Notes: a model not told the origin generated them from the sequence alone. Positions 26,656 through 37,091 are shown, counted from the first letter of the stretch. The stretch: 64,000 nt of DNA from Pseudo-nitzschia pungens (GCA_037355855.1 CM074763.1:1178001-1242000); one strand, 5' to 3'. Numbers and translations: made by a program.

Positions 26656-27695
26656 GACCAAAGCGCGGGGTGGCGTATCTTATTCCGGCAGAGCACCGCA
26701 ATAGTAGTAGTAGCCCTGATCCTTCCGACGTTCCGGTCGAGTAGAGGTCGAACAACGTAGCTTTAACTTTCGTCTCTGTGATGAAGTAGGATTTTTGGCG
26801 GATGTTCGGTCCTTTGAGCTCAACACCAAGCAAGACGTAAATGAAGTCTTCCCGGTAGGTTGGCTTGATGAAAGAAATAATTTGGAAATAAATACACAAA
26901 TTGAAAATGACATCTTTTCTCTTTCATGCATCTAGCCGTGCGAGACCGTAATCTTATGGTAAAGTACGAGTAAGTTTCCGGTATCGTACCGTTGAGCACC
27001 TTGTACAGTAGAAGGAACCAGTTACTCGGAGTAACGTACGTAAAATTACTACGAACAATATTACTAGTTGAGTAAACCTATTTTCATATACCGGTATTTT
27101 ATTTGGTCGCTCTAGAGGCAATTGTCTAGGAGTAGAAGCGTTGTGTTTTAACGCTCATCCTTTACCATTAAAAGCCTAACTTAGTCATAGCTCATACGAA
27201 GTACACGTACATAAGAGTAATTACGGTAACCTTAGGCTAATACGATCCGTTACTATTATTAGGAAGTACACCGTTCCACATTTCAACGTTCATACAGTTC
27301 TGGTAAGAATTACCGTAGGACGTGCAACGAAGATTACTCGTATGTACCAGTACGTCTCCATACAGAGAATCTCGTAGATCTTGTGTACCTCAAGTGCGAG
27401 TAAATTACACGGTAAACTCAAAAAGTAGGACTACCGTACAAAACGAGTACGAGTATTGCCGCAGCCTGAGCGATTTCCTGATGGTATCATAATACGAAGT
27501 TGACGGTAACTTAAATAATTAAGGTTACTCTCCTCAACTCGTACTTTTTTCAGTCTGACACCGACACAAAACACGAAGTTCGATAAATCACATCGGTAAT
27601 TACCATAAGGTTCTCATGGAAACAACAAACGGGAAAGGGTCGAACTCACAAGAAACTTCACGGGACGATTAAATAAGCGACGGGATCCAATCACG
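26656..27695. other. Divergent promoter region rich in GTACG/GGTTAC motifs
   Basis: No supported gene. 26940-27560 is among the densest tracts of the short motif family in the window (GTACGAGTA, CCGGTA, TACGTAC, AAGGTTAC, TACTCG). It lies between the starts of TRS120 and the zinc-finger gene, so it holds both promoters. Confidence 0.5.
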
Positions 27696-28838
27696 ATGGA
27701 TCGACCACCAGCGTCGTTTGCCGATTTCATGAGAAACAATGATCCCGAAATCAGCAGAGGGGTCGCAAAACCAAACGGGCTGATAGATGACGGGGACAGC
27801 GATGGCGCTGATGACGACAACGACGACGACGGAGGCCTGATAGGGCCGTCTTGTGTTTCGGAGGCACAGCAACAACAGGAACAGCATCGTTTGGGAATAT
27901 CTGGGGTTGCGACAGCCGCGCTATTTCCATCCAACGTTGCCTCGCACAGCACAGAAGACTCGAATGTTGTTAATCCTTCCAGTCACATCGAATATTTTCG
28001 TCGCCACCAACAAGAGCCAAAGCGCAAGAATCCTCCCTCCTATCATCATCACGACGCAAGGGCGAACCTGAAAAACGACTTGTCGTATTCGTATCAGCAA
28101 AGCAATGATCAGGACGGCAGAAGATTCCAGAGTACCTTTGGTGGCAACACCAATCGCCAGATGCACGTGCAGCAACACCAATACCAGCAACAGGAAGTAG
28201 AAAATCCATCGCCTTACCAACGGTATGCGTTTGCGCCCAACGGAAACAATGGCGCGCAAAATAACTACCTTCTCTATGCCAACAACAGCGATCATCCAAC
28301 GCAAAGTCCGGCGGACGACACGGTCGGCCTCGATGCCTTTGGTCGGAAGCCATCGGGAAGCCTTTCCGTCAACGAAATCTTTGAGCGCAAACCACTCTCC
28401 GCCTCAAATCCGATGAAGTATAGCAGCAGCATCAGCAGCAGCAGCAGCAGCAACAAACACGTCTCGAGTAGCAGCGATCCCAGCAACAAACGCCCGGATC
28501 CAAGACCACGGCCTCGGCCGGGAAAACCTCCTCCTCCGAACGCCAAAGCAATCGAACCAAAGCTCTTTGCTTCCCGACTGGGGCGTCGGGGTTTGTCGTT
28601 GTTGGCGCGACTGCCATCGCCGTCAACTCGACACAAACAACCTACCGCCGGTAGCACCCTGGATCATCACCGCAACTCGCACGGGTCTGCCATGCTCGGA
28701 GCAACCACCAAAACGATCCGGGTCGAGTGCGTGGGGTGCAAATACATACTGGATGGAATACCAAAGAATGCCGTTGCATTGGAATGCCCGCGATGCCGGG
28801 AATTCCATCCGACCGTGACGTGCCGGGTGATACAGTAG
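27696..28838 (+). CDS. Disordered protein with C-terminal LSD1-type zinc finger
   Basis: 380 residues in one exon, starting at the first in-frame ATG (MDRPPASFADFMRNNDPE). About residues 1-340 are low complexity: an Asp-rich patch (30-50), Gln/His-rich segments, Ser runs and a Pro/Arg stretch (DPRPRPRPGKPPPP). The last 40 residues hold the only recognisable fold: IRVECVGCKYILDGIPKNAV then LECPRCREFHPTV, i.e. CxxC-x16-19-CxxC with the hydrophobic pattern of the zf-LSD1 family, known from plant cell-death regulators and metacaspases. No metacaspase domain is attached. The gene is tail to tail with the HAD-ankyrin gene (245 bp between stops). The zinc finger is seen in sequence; a regulatory role is inference. 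Confidence 0.75.
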   Translation: MDRPPASFADFMRNNDPEISRGVAKPNGLIDDGDSDGADDDNDDDGGLIGPSCVSEAQQQQEQHRLGISGVATAALFPSNVASHSTEDSNVVNPSSHIEYFRRHQQEPKRKNPPSYHHHDARANLKNDLSYSYQQSNDQDGRRFQSTFGGNTNRQMHVQQHQYQQQEVENPSPYQRYAFAPNGNNGAQNNYLLYANNSDHPTQSPADDTVGLDAFGRKPSGSLSVNEIFERKPLSASNPMKYSSSISSSSSSNKHVSSSSDPSNKRPDPRPRPRPGKPPPPNAKAIEPKLFASRLGRRGLSLLARLPSPSTRHKQPTAGSTLDHHRNSHGSAMLGATTKTIRVECVGCKYILDGIPKNAVALECPRCREFHPTVTCRVIQ

Positions 28839-29083
28839 TACGGTGCAAGAATCGAGCGGGGCGGAATGTGGGGACGATATCTTGGATCGTTGGTAGCACG
28901 GCTGATCGAATTGTGGATGATTCGTTCCTTTCGATCATGGAAAGACGGGCAAGGTCGTATGAAGCAGTATAGATTTCGGTTACTATAGTCGTATTCATGT
29001 CGCCAAATGCAGAATTCTAGTGCTTGCACGTTCAATTGTCTTATTTCATTGAGTTAGAATTGTAAGAAGAGATTTGGTATCCC

Positions 29084-30502
29084 TCACTGACGAATGCTCA
29101 TTGCCTCTCTCAAGAGAGATTTGCAGGTCTCACAAGATGTGTCTTCCAATGGCGTTCGTCCCTTTCGATCCAAAACCCATGGGTTGGCCCCACATTGCAA
29201 GAGAAATCCGAGTGCCTCGGGATGTTTCTTGAAAGCAGCGAAATGGAGAGGGTGTTGCAATTTGGCATTGGGAATGTCGAGGTCGAAACAGTTTGCTGCC
29301 TCGCACTGATTCGACAAGAGCGATTCCATGACGTGCTTGTGACCGCGTCGCGCCGCTCGATTCAGGGCCGTCGCTCCCAGAAAACCACGGTGGTTCACAA
29401 ACGATACGAGACGTTCTTCGGTCTTGTCGTTTCCTACGTCATCCAATTTCCTCGCGACAGTCTCCACAAGCAGACTCGCCAGTTCCGAATTTCCGACCTC
29501 GGCAGCCCATATCAACGCTGTGTTTTTGTTTTCCTCGTCGGCCCTGGTGATCTCGTCCAGGGACAAATTGTCGAGCAACGAACGAACGGTGGCAACATCG
29601 CCATCTACCACCGCCTTAGAGAGTTCGGATTGGGGTGTTGGGGGAGGTGAACCGTGCAGAGGTGTTTGGTTCGCTTCTTCCGTGTTACCTAACGAACCTT
29701 CGAGCTCGAAATGTTTCCAAATCTTCCCCGGTAATTCGGTCAGCTTTTCTACAAAGATGTCGGCTGCATCAAAGGATGTTTCGTCTGTCGTCAAAAGAGC
29801 AGTCCGAACGCCAGCATTCCTCCCAAAGACAACGTCGTTTGCAATTGAATCGCCGACCATCAGGATCTCGGGGGTGAGTTGGCCGTTGTCGTTTGAAATA
29901 TCAAACGACTCTTTTGCTATGATTTTCATCGCGGTAGGATCCGGCTTGGGTGGAATGGGACAACTGTCGGTGCCTTTGTCATCTCGCGTGATGATCTGTC
30001 GGAACGACAAAGCAAGGTTTTCATGCCCCCGTCGCAGTTTCTCTTGTTGGATGCCTTGCAGTGTTTCGGAAAATATCCCGGTTGTTTTTCGACTGTTTCG
30101 CGTTACGAGCGCAAAGGGAATGTTATGTGCCGACAACCAGGTCAGCAACTCGACGCAGCCTGGCATGAGTTTCATTTTCTGTCGACTTTCTTCCTCCATT
30201 TCGTCGATGATTCGGTGGGCTCTGGCCTGTTCTTCGGATGATTCAATCTCACGGATCTCCTTCAAAATGTCAAAATTTCCAAGATCTGATGGATCCTTGC
30301 CGAACACTTTTCTATACATTGCGGGTATATCGAGATTCGATTGGACGAGAGTATCGTCCATGTCAAAGACAACTCCCTTAAGAGTAGGTATCGTCATCGT
30401 TGTTGCCGTTGTCAGTGCCGAAACGAGAGTAGGAAAGATGATCAAAAATGCTGCGGACAAAGTAAATATTGGTGAAATCATTCCACGGTCTCTCTTGGTC
30501 AT
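29084..30502 (-). CDS. HAD-superfamily hydrolase fused to ankyrin repeats, secretory signal
   Basis: 472 residues, one exon. Residues 8-30 (MISPIFTLSAAFLIIFPTLV) form a signal peptide; the ATG at 30481 would give the same signal. The HAD core follows: motif I VVFDMDDTLVQ (about 45), cap, motif II ALVTRNS, motif III Lys in PPKPDPTAM, motif IV LMVGDSIANDV. All catalytic residues are present, so phosphatase activity is likely (phosphoglycolate-phosphatase-like subfamily). After a linker (about 285-300) come ankyrin repeats: NTALIWAAEVGNSELASLLV, ATALNRAARRGHKHVMESLL, HPLHFAAFKKHPEALGFLLQ and RTPLEDTSC. Having a protein-binding ankyrin domain on a secreted or organelle HAD phosphatase is unusual. 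Substrate and compartment are unknown; no clear ASAFAP motif follows the signal. Confidence 0.88.
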   Translation of the reverse strand: MTKRDRGMISPIFTLSAAFLIIFPTLVSALTTATTMTIPTLKGVVFDMDDTLVQSNLDIPAMYRKVFGKDPSDLGNFDILKEIREIESSEEQARAHRIIDEMEEESRQKMKLMPGCVELLTWLSAHNIPFALVTRNSRKTTGIFSETLQGIQQEKLRRGHENLALSFRQIITRDDKGTDSCPIPPKPDPTAMKIIAKESFDISNDNGQLTPEILMVGDSIANDVVFGRNAGVRTALLTTDETSFDAADIFVEKLTELPGKIWKHFELEGSLGNTEEANQTPLHGSPPPTPQSELSKAVVDGDVATVRSLLDNLSLDEITRADEENKNTALIWAAEVGNSELASLLVETVARKLDDVGNDKTEERLVSFVNHRGFLGATALNRAARRGHKHVMESLLSNQCEAANCFDLDIPNAKLQHPLHFAAFKKHPEALGFLLQCGANPWVLDRKGRTPLEDTSCETCKSLLREAMSIRQ

Positions 30503-31161
30503 AGCCGAATATTGGAATAGTTTTTCTCAAAGGCGGTTGACGCGACCTGAACGCGAAGACGATGAGATCTATGTTCGGAAACGAAGCCAACTTGCGATGG
30601 ATACGATGCAGTACCGTTATTTGTAAGCCTTACTTATTATTTGTAATCAAAATAGCCGACTGCCGAATGAATCAGGACGGTAAACCTTACCGGTAAGATT
30701 ACGGTAGATTGTCGACATCCACTAAAATCCAAAATAACATCGATGACGCACCAAAAAGTACGAGTCATGCACTAACATGTGGGAATGGATCTACCACGAA
30801 TGGAAAGCTGTCACGTTGGCTCTCAAGACAAAAGCAACAGAGAAAACAACAATAATTTTTCGACCGGTAACCTTATTCAATACTGGGTGATGCGCCTTGG
30901 ATTATTGGTTCCAGGTTACCTACCACCAGGCAATTTTGACGGTTTTACCGATTCCTTTTCGAACACGGTATGGATCTATAAAAGTTGCAACAATGTGTTC
31001 TGTCGCCGCATGGAGTCCAGAGAGAATGAGAGCTTCGATGGAAATTGTCCTTACAAATATAATACAACTATTGTGTTACATGTTCAATAAGTTTTGAGAT
31101 CATTTTTTCGAATTCTTGTCGTGACTTCTATTTCGTAGTTTCGTGAAAAGAGGTCACAAAC
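30503..31161. other. Gene-free stretch
   Basis: No supported gene. It holds the promoter side of the HAD-ankyrin gene and the 3' flank of the EF-hand gene. A few GGTAAACCTTACCGGTAAG-type motifs lie near 30680-30705. Confidence 0.45.
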
Positions 31162-32380
31162 TCACTCATTAATTGTTGACGGTGGGTCTCTTGACATCGG
31201 CATTGAAGATGTTCGTTGATATGTTGAATACGAATGCCTTGAAGGTGGATCACGAAGTTCAGCACAGACTTGACTGTTGTCATTGTAATCTGAAGTGGGT
31301 GGATTGCGATTTTGGACAGTTCCATATTCTAAAGATTCTCTTTCATCCAAAAAAGGTGTAGCATTTAGATCCTCACTTGATCGAGGTTGATGTCCCCGAG
31401 ATAAATCGATGTCGTCCCGTGACTCTCCAACTTCGGAAGAATGGGCATTGCTGTTGCATGTCGAGGATATAATTAGCGCTTCGATATTATCTAATACATA
31501 TTCCGTGACGAGGGCTTCTTTGTCAAATACATATTCCGTTACCAAAGCTTCTTTGAATCGAACGTTTAACCTCTCTTTTCCCAACGCGAATCGTTTCACG
31601 TAAGGGTTCATTGCGAGTTTCCTGACGCAGTCTGGTAGTCGGAAGAATAGAAAGGGTTCAAGTTGAAAATCAGTCGATCTCTCTGCATGTTTACGACGAA
31701 ATTGAGCTGTTGTCGAAAAACTTACCTGTGTGATTTTGTTCTCCTTCTTCTTCAAACACAGTGTCCACAATTATCTCAATTTCTCTATTCAACAGATGCG
31801 AGTCGCCAAAGTAGGATGCTGTCGAATTAATGCCTATTTTTGAATAGAAAATTATGCAATGAACGACGGATGACCGAAAGAAGCACACATCCGTGAGACG
31901 CGGAGATTTTCCTGAGATATTTTCTTTTCAAAAAAACGAAAACTTACCGAGTAGCAGCTCATGAAGTTCTTTTTTATTGATATGTTTTCGATGGGAGTCG
32001 TCACTGATACTAAGAGCAAATTGTATTATTGACGAGAGATCATCAATGGGACAGGCCAGCGGCGAGACTCCGCAACAAAATGCTTTCGACGATACTTTTC
32101 CGTTATCTGCATTTTCCCACATAGTAAACAGGAGATCGAATACCTCTAGTCCCGGCAGGTTCGCCAGTTCCAAAGCTTCGTCGAATTCTTTTCTTGTTAT
32201 CATTCCAGCATCGTCGGAATATTCGGACATGGCGTTTCGCAGTCTCACGATGTGACCCTTTTGTAGCGGTATTTTTCTGGCCACAGCCATCATAGCCAAT
32301 GCTGCTTTCTTTGTTTCTCTTTCATTGTTCGATGTACTTCCTCTCGATAGCGTCGATTCAGACGATTCTGTATTTCCCAT
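31162..32380 (-). CDS. Calcineurin-B-like EF-hand protein with N-myristoylation signal
   Basis: Exons 32380-31948, 31833-31726 and 31631-31162 join through GTAAGT donors and TAG/CAG acceptors to 336 residues. The N-terminus MGNTESSEST fits N-myristoylation (Gly2, Ser6). The fold follows the CBL/calcineurin-B/KChIP layout: DDAGMITRKEFDEALEL, LLFTMWENADNGKVSSKAFC, a third region DDSHRKHINKKELHELLLG, and a fourth read across two introns (IIVDTVFEEEGEQNHTDCV then RKLAMNPYVKRFAL). Several loop positions depart from the Ca-binding consensus, so calcium binding may be weak or lost in some hands. After this come two near-identical 11-residue units (KEALVTEYVFD, KEALVTEYVLD), encoded by a recent tandem duplication near 31495-31560, and about 110 Ser-rich, probably disordered residues. 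A GTGAGT overlapping the stop might allow an alternative 3' exon. Confidence 0.8.
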
Positions 32381-33339
32381 TCTTACTTCGTTCTGCCAGT
32401 GCTGCGAGGACGGATATATTATCCGATGCAGTCGGCATTCAGTTTAGAGTGACTAAAGCACAACCCACTTGGGTTCTATCGATACCTTTTCCTCTCAGTA
32501 ACGTTAGTAAGTGCTTCAAGTTCGGATTGCAGGAATGATCGGTTTTGACGAACTGATGCCACTATTTTAAAATCCCATGACAAGATGTATCGAACTGGCT
32601 TCGAAGAAGTTGTGAGAATAATTTGCTCTTCTTGTGCTGCGTTTCAGCGATCACCCCGCTCGCCAGATCAGAATCCGCGTGACGGAAAGAGTCTGGCGCG
32701 AAGTAGAAACTTTCCCTCTTTTTACTGTCCCCGTTTGCATAGTCCGGGTATTGTACGTCCTACGTACGTATAGGATATTACTCAGGAGTTCATGGTAATC
32801 TCTCTACGCATCTAATTTTTTTAACAAAAAATTCAGAGATTTTTTTTTGTTCGATGAGAATCAATCAATCCCAGGTACGTACCGTAGCCTGGTACGCACT
32901 CGTAGACATGCTCGTAGAGTTAACCTTACTCTTACGAGCATCAAACCGCATATTATGAAGCTACGTCTTGATACTTCGACAACACGTACAGATAAGTAAG
33001 ATACTTTGGCAACAGTATCGGTTTTGCTATATGAATAGAGCTTTTGATTTCTTTCTAATGTTTCTATGCAATCGCGTAGTCACTGCCTCCTATTGCAGAT
33101 AAACCGTTCGTGGATTCGTCAAGATGGATTGAATCGAAGCAAGCTTCGTGTGACGCATTGATGTCCTATTATCAATAATTTGGACACAGGGGTATGCTCC
33201 ATCTCTGTTGCAACACGTCGTGTATCTCCTATATGGTCGGTTGCTACATTGATAGTGATACATCGATCCGCAGTCATGCATCTATTTCGCTGCTTGTCAT
33301 TCATTTATTTACAGGTAGATGGCTACATCGTTCTCGCCT
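32381..33339. other. Gene-free stretch
   Basis: No supported gene. 32870-33010 has a cluster of TACGTACC, CTCGTAGA and CTTACTCTTACGAG motifs like those in other intergenic tracts. Short ORFs near 33090-33300 show no family. Confidence 0.45.
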
Positions 33340-34556
33340 TCACGGTCTAACTTGAGCCTTTTCCGACGATGTTGACGGTGGCACCCATCGAATCCCGTGG
33401 GCATCGACGCACTTAATGCAAGGGGCTTCGGGTGAGTTGATCACGTACCTGTTTCGCAATTCTTGGAAACATTCATTCATCAACTGTATCGGCTTCCGCC
33501 CGCGTAAGATCGGGTCGGTAGCTCTGGTCGAGGATGCTCAGCAAAAAGTTCGAACCATGGCCATGCGCACCGTATTGGATCTTTTGTAACGATCCGTATT
33601 CATCGAGCCAATAGAGGTGGGGTCGGTAAGGAGTGACGATAGAAGAAGTACTAGATGATGTGTCCTCCTGCTTAGTGGGTGTGGTCCCCGAATTGTTGTC
33701 GGCCGATATCCTCCACGCCTGTCGAACTTGTTTCTGAACCTTCTGGGACGTGAATGCCGCTCCATTTTCTGTGGCTTCTGGTTTCCGATCGGCAGCTTTG
33801 TTCTTGTTGATACTATCGTCCCCCGCATCGACGTCCCTATCACTGCCACCAACACCGACATCACCTTCGAAATCGCAACCGGAAGGAAAGTCGTCCTCCA
33901 ACATCATTCCCGCAATCAACAGACAAATCCTGTACGGCGTGCGAGAAGCGCATTTTTTCCCAGATACACCTCCGTGCCAAGTGCGCCATGGAGCGCACGT
34001 CCAAACCCCCGCCATTGTTCAACAGTTTGCCGCGACTCCTCGAACCGCCCACTTTCGCAGCATCGTAAGAATCGTCGTTTTCGGGATCGCCTTCTGCATC
34101 CTCGAGTGACACCCATCGAACGTCGCATCCCAGACCTCCGTTCGTGTATTCCTCGACACTTCCAATCGCCTTCAGATAACTCAACAAGCGATCCGAATCC
34201 GCCGCATCCCCGGCCGCTGCGGCGATGATCGCCTGTTGTCGTTTTCGTCGTTGCCATTGCCTCTGCAACAACCGATGGGGATTTCGGGACTCCTCGATGC
34301 CACCGGCAGCGTCTTGGTAAACCTCCGGGAATGGATCTACCAGGGGAGCAATCTTGTCCAGGTTGGATGCGGTCAACGAGATGCTCTGGCTCACGCTGGA
34401 GTCGGCTCCCAGCAACACAAAATCCTTCCCGACGATTCCCACCAGCGTTTCGGTTCCCGCCGCCGAGGAGGCCTCTGCGAACAAACACCTGCCGAACCAA
34501 TAGTACACGTAGCCCGTGACCACCGAGAACGCCAGCGGCGCAGGAATCTTTCTCAT
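33340..34556 (-). CDS. PSMB2: Proteasome beta-4 (PSMB2)-like subunit with N-terminal extension, two apparent frame breaks
   Basis: From the ATG at 34556: a hydrophobic N-terminus (SVVTGYVYYWFGRCLFAEAS) and then TETLVGIVGKDFVLLGADSS, which aligns in spacing with the start of the non-catalytic beta-4 subunit of the 20S proteasome. Insertions rich in Gln, Asp and Ser interrupt the fold. The first frame ends its family match at LARRCIWEKMR; the next frame continues SRTPYRICLLIAGM ... YGAHGHGSNFLLSILDQSYR (strongly beta-4-like), then a third frame gives MNECFQELRNRYVINSP and the stop at 33340. Each change fits one extra base, near 33940-33960 and 33475-33490. Read as written the protein would be 231 residues and lack the second half. 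The signal-like N-terminus is not normal for a cytosolic proteasome subunit. It stands head to head with the PI31 gene. Confidence 0.75.
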
Positions 34557-35324
34557 GCTTGCGGGATTTCGTTTCCGGTTGGTGGAGCCGCTGCCGCCGC
34601 CTGCTAATTACTTCGTAGTAATTTACTTCGTATTGGTTTGACCCAATCCAGCAGCCCTCGTTGCTACTTTGTAGTTGCAAAACCCCCCATCACCAAGACG
34701 CAATACGTCTTCGAGGGGGGGCGGGAGGAAATTAACAGTTACAGTTTTCGCAAGATACATACGTGTACTCGTACGAAAAAAATTCGATGAGGTACGAATG
34801 TAGAAGAACCCGTACGGTAAGTATGTGCTAAGGTTTACCGGTATGTACAATGTACAGTTTCTTCGCAGGTGCAAGTAACTTTCAAAAAGATCGTACAAGT
34901 AAGTTACGGAAAGGTAACGATCTACTCGTACCTGTACGTAATACGTACGAAGTACGAAGCACGAGTTCTTTCTTGTCCTTCACACATAAACAACAAGATC
35001 GATTTCCTTTCGAAGAAAATCAGAAACCAAAGCGACAGCATGAGAACTTATTGTGTGAAACATGCTCTGTGCTCTGTCGTGAACACTGCTTTTCGCACGA
35101 GAACCGGTAGAACGTTGTGAAACACAGTTGCTGTATCACAGAATACGCTAATTACGCACCAGGAGGGGGCGCCTGCTTTGAGATAGTCCTACTACTATCC
35201 ACCGTCACAAGTACAGTAGGAGATAACACAATTGCTCGTCGATGAAAGAACAAGTTGCTCAGCACAACGGTCCAATAGCTACCAGTACGATCTGAAAGAG
35301 AGAGTACTCTACCTACCCCAACCG
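34557..35324. promoter_or_regulatory. Shared divergent promoter region of PSMB2-like and PI31 genes
   Basis: 768 bp between two divergent start codons, both for proteasome-related proteins. 34600-34960 is dense in TACTTCGTA, GTACGAGTAC, AAGGTTTACCGGTA and GTACGTAATACGTACG motifs. A tract with GGGGGGGCGGG lies near 34717. Calling it a shared promoter is inference from gene orientation. Confidence 0.45.
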
Positions 35325-37091
35325 ATGTCAACCTCGGGAAACCGCACAGCACCATCATTACTTCCCAGCAAAAAACCAAAGAAAACAAGAATGACAACCA
35401 CTCACAGCACGGCTCAGAGCACACCTGGTACAAAAGCCGCCAAGGCGGACAGAAGCAGTAAACCCGGCGAGGATGAGTTCGATGTGGTCAAAGAATACCT
35501 CCTGAAGTGCCCCCATGTGTCGTCCGTTGGTGACAGTCTCGCTATCAAAGCCGCCATCGAGGGCATCGAAAAGGAACAAAAGCGCCAGATTCGGGATGCC
35601 AAACTCCGCTCCAAGTTTGCCGCCGGCACCAAGGCAAAGAGTTCGATCGAATCGTACTCGCTGGTGGATGGAGAAGAAATCGTCGTCGTCCAAAAACACG
35701 AGATCGATGTCAGCGTGGTCGGCCGGAATCCTGCTTTGGCCACCGCAAACGGCAGTGGCGACAGCAACAACAACAATATCCAAGACGACGATATGGATTG
35801 GCACGATTCTTTCAGCATGGAACAGGGAGATGATTTGGACGGAAATAATTCTTGCTGCTACCTGGGAAAGACCCTGGCCAAGACTTGCATCGATGCCATT
35901 GCCGAGCAACAACAGCGAAGCCCGGTGCTGGTTTCCACCCCGCTGGCTGCGATTGCAGTTGCCATACACGCCGCCCTTCGTTCGGACGTGCTGGGTTTTG
36001 CCTGCACGGGCGTTCCGGAGGACCAAACGAAGGGAAGGGGCAGCAGCGGGTTTGCCCCCGCGGTTCGCGAGCTACCGAAGACCGAGTTCTTGCCACGGGT
36101 GTGGGACAACCGTGGAATCGGAACGACTCAACAAGGAGCGAACGACTCCCCTTTGCCCCTTCGGTATCGGAAAATGGACACGGGGGCTGTGGTGCTGAAA
36201 GTAGAAGGAGTGCCATCCTCCGGCGATGAGAAAGTCACGACGGATTGGGCGGAATTCGAATGCCAGGTCACGTTTGTTCCCTCGAACGGGAAGGAGGATT
36301 CGACCCACTGTTTGAAGTTTCCCCTTCCTGAACACATAAATCTGGATTCCTGGAATGCAGCCATGGCGAAGGCAGGAAAACATTCCAAAATCCCTCCTTC
36401 CCTTCACTACAAAAATTTGTCGGGGTTGTTGAGCAAGTTTTGCCGAGCCTTTGATCTGGGCGCGGTGAACAGCAACGCGATCGTCGACGACTGCGGAACC
36501 ACCAAACCAGACACGAAAGTGTCGCGCGCTGCGAAGCCCGACACCAACAGCAATCCGAAACAAATACAAATTCCCGTGCGGGTTGCGGAAAAAAAACCTG
36601 CTCCCGCGGGAACCAGGACAGAGGAATTCATGGTACCTTCCACCCTGAATGAAGCATTTCCTGATGCTGCTGCAGCTGCGAGGAGGAGTCAGAACCCAAT
36701 ACCATTGATGGGCTATGACCCTCATTGCGGTGATTTCCCTGACGACCTTCTTCCTGCCTCGACTGGATTCCAGGATCCACGCTTCGGAAGAATAGGTGGG
36801 AGAATGAGCGGCAGTGGCAATCTCATGGGACCAAATCATCCCATCTTTTCACAGAGTGGTTCTCACCCTTTGGGAGGACCACCTGGAGGATTCGCCTCTG
36901 GCGGACCCGGAACTATGCAGCCGCGGTACGATCCCATAGTGCCTCCCGGAATAGCGGGTAGCGGTGATATTCCACCACACGGTCCCGTTCCAGGTCGTCG
37001 TCCAAACAACTCGAGACGGAAAATACCGGGAGAACCCAATCCCGATCACCTTCCTCCCCCGAACTCTCTCGGCGACGACATGTTTATGTAA
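35325..37091 (+). CDS. PSMF1: Proteasome inhibitor/regulator PI31
   Basis: 588 residues in one exon from the ATG at 35325 (the frame is open further upstream but without an ATG). The C-terminus is diagnostic: a Gly/Pro-rich region (GGPPGGFASGGPGTMQPRYD), then PGEPNPDHLPPPNSLGDDMFM, the PDPDHLPPP-x-DDMFM ending of PI31. The middle (about 170-400) would be the FP domain, with VLVSTPLAAIAVAIHAALRS as its helix, expanded by Asn/Asp-rich linkers; the family is usually about 270 residues, so this is a long version. A DP-R-type element is seen at FQDPRFGRIGGRM. PI31 binds 20S proteasome ends through its C-terminus and helps proteasome assembly or transport. Divergent from a proteasome beta subunit gene, which supports the call. 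Confidence 0.88.
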   Translation: MSTSGNRTAPSLLPSKKPKKTRMTTTHSTAQSTPGTKAAKADRSSKPGEDEFDVVKEYLLKCPHVSSVGDSLAIKAAIEGIEKEQKRQIRDAKLRSKFAAGTKAKSSIESYSLVDGEEIVVVQKHEIDVSVVGRNPALATANGSGDSNNNNIQDDDMDWHDSFSMEQGDDLDGNNSCCYLGKTLAKTCIDAIAEQQQRSPVLVSTPLAAIAVAIHAALRSDVLGFACTGVPEDQTKGRGSSGFAPAVRELPKTEFLPRVWDNRGIGTTQQGANDSPLPLRYRKMDTGAVVLKVEGVPSSGDEKVTTDWAEFECQVTFVPSNGKEDSTHCLKFPLPEHINLDSWNAAMAKAGKHSKIPPSLHYKNLSGLLSKFCRAFDLGAVNSNAIVDDCGTTKPDTKVSRAAKPDTNSNPKQIQIPVRVAEKKPAPAGTRTEEFMVPSTLNEAFPDAAAAARRSQNPIPLMGYDPHCGDFPDDLLPASTGFQDPRFGRIGGRMSGSGNLMGPNHPIFSQSGSHPLGGPPGGFASGGPGTMQPRYDPIVPPGIAGSGDIPPHGPVPGRRPNNSRRKIPGEPNPDHLPPPNSLGDDMFM

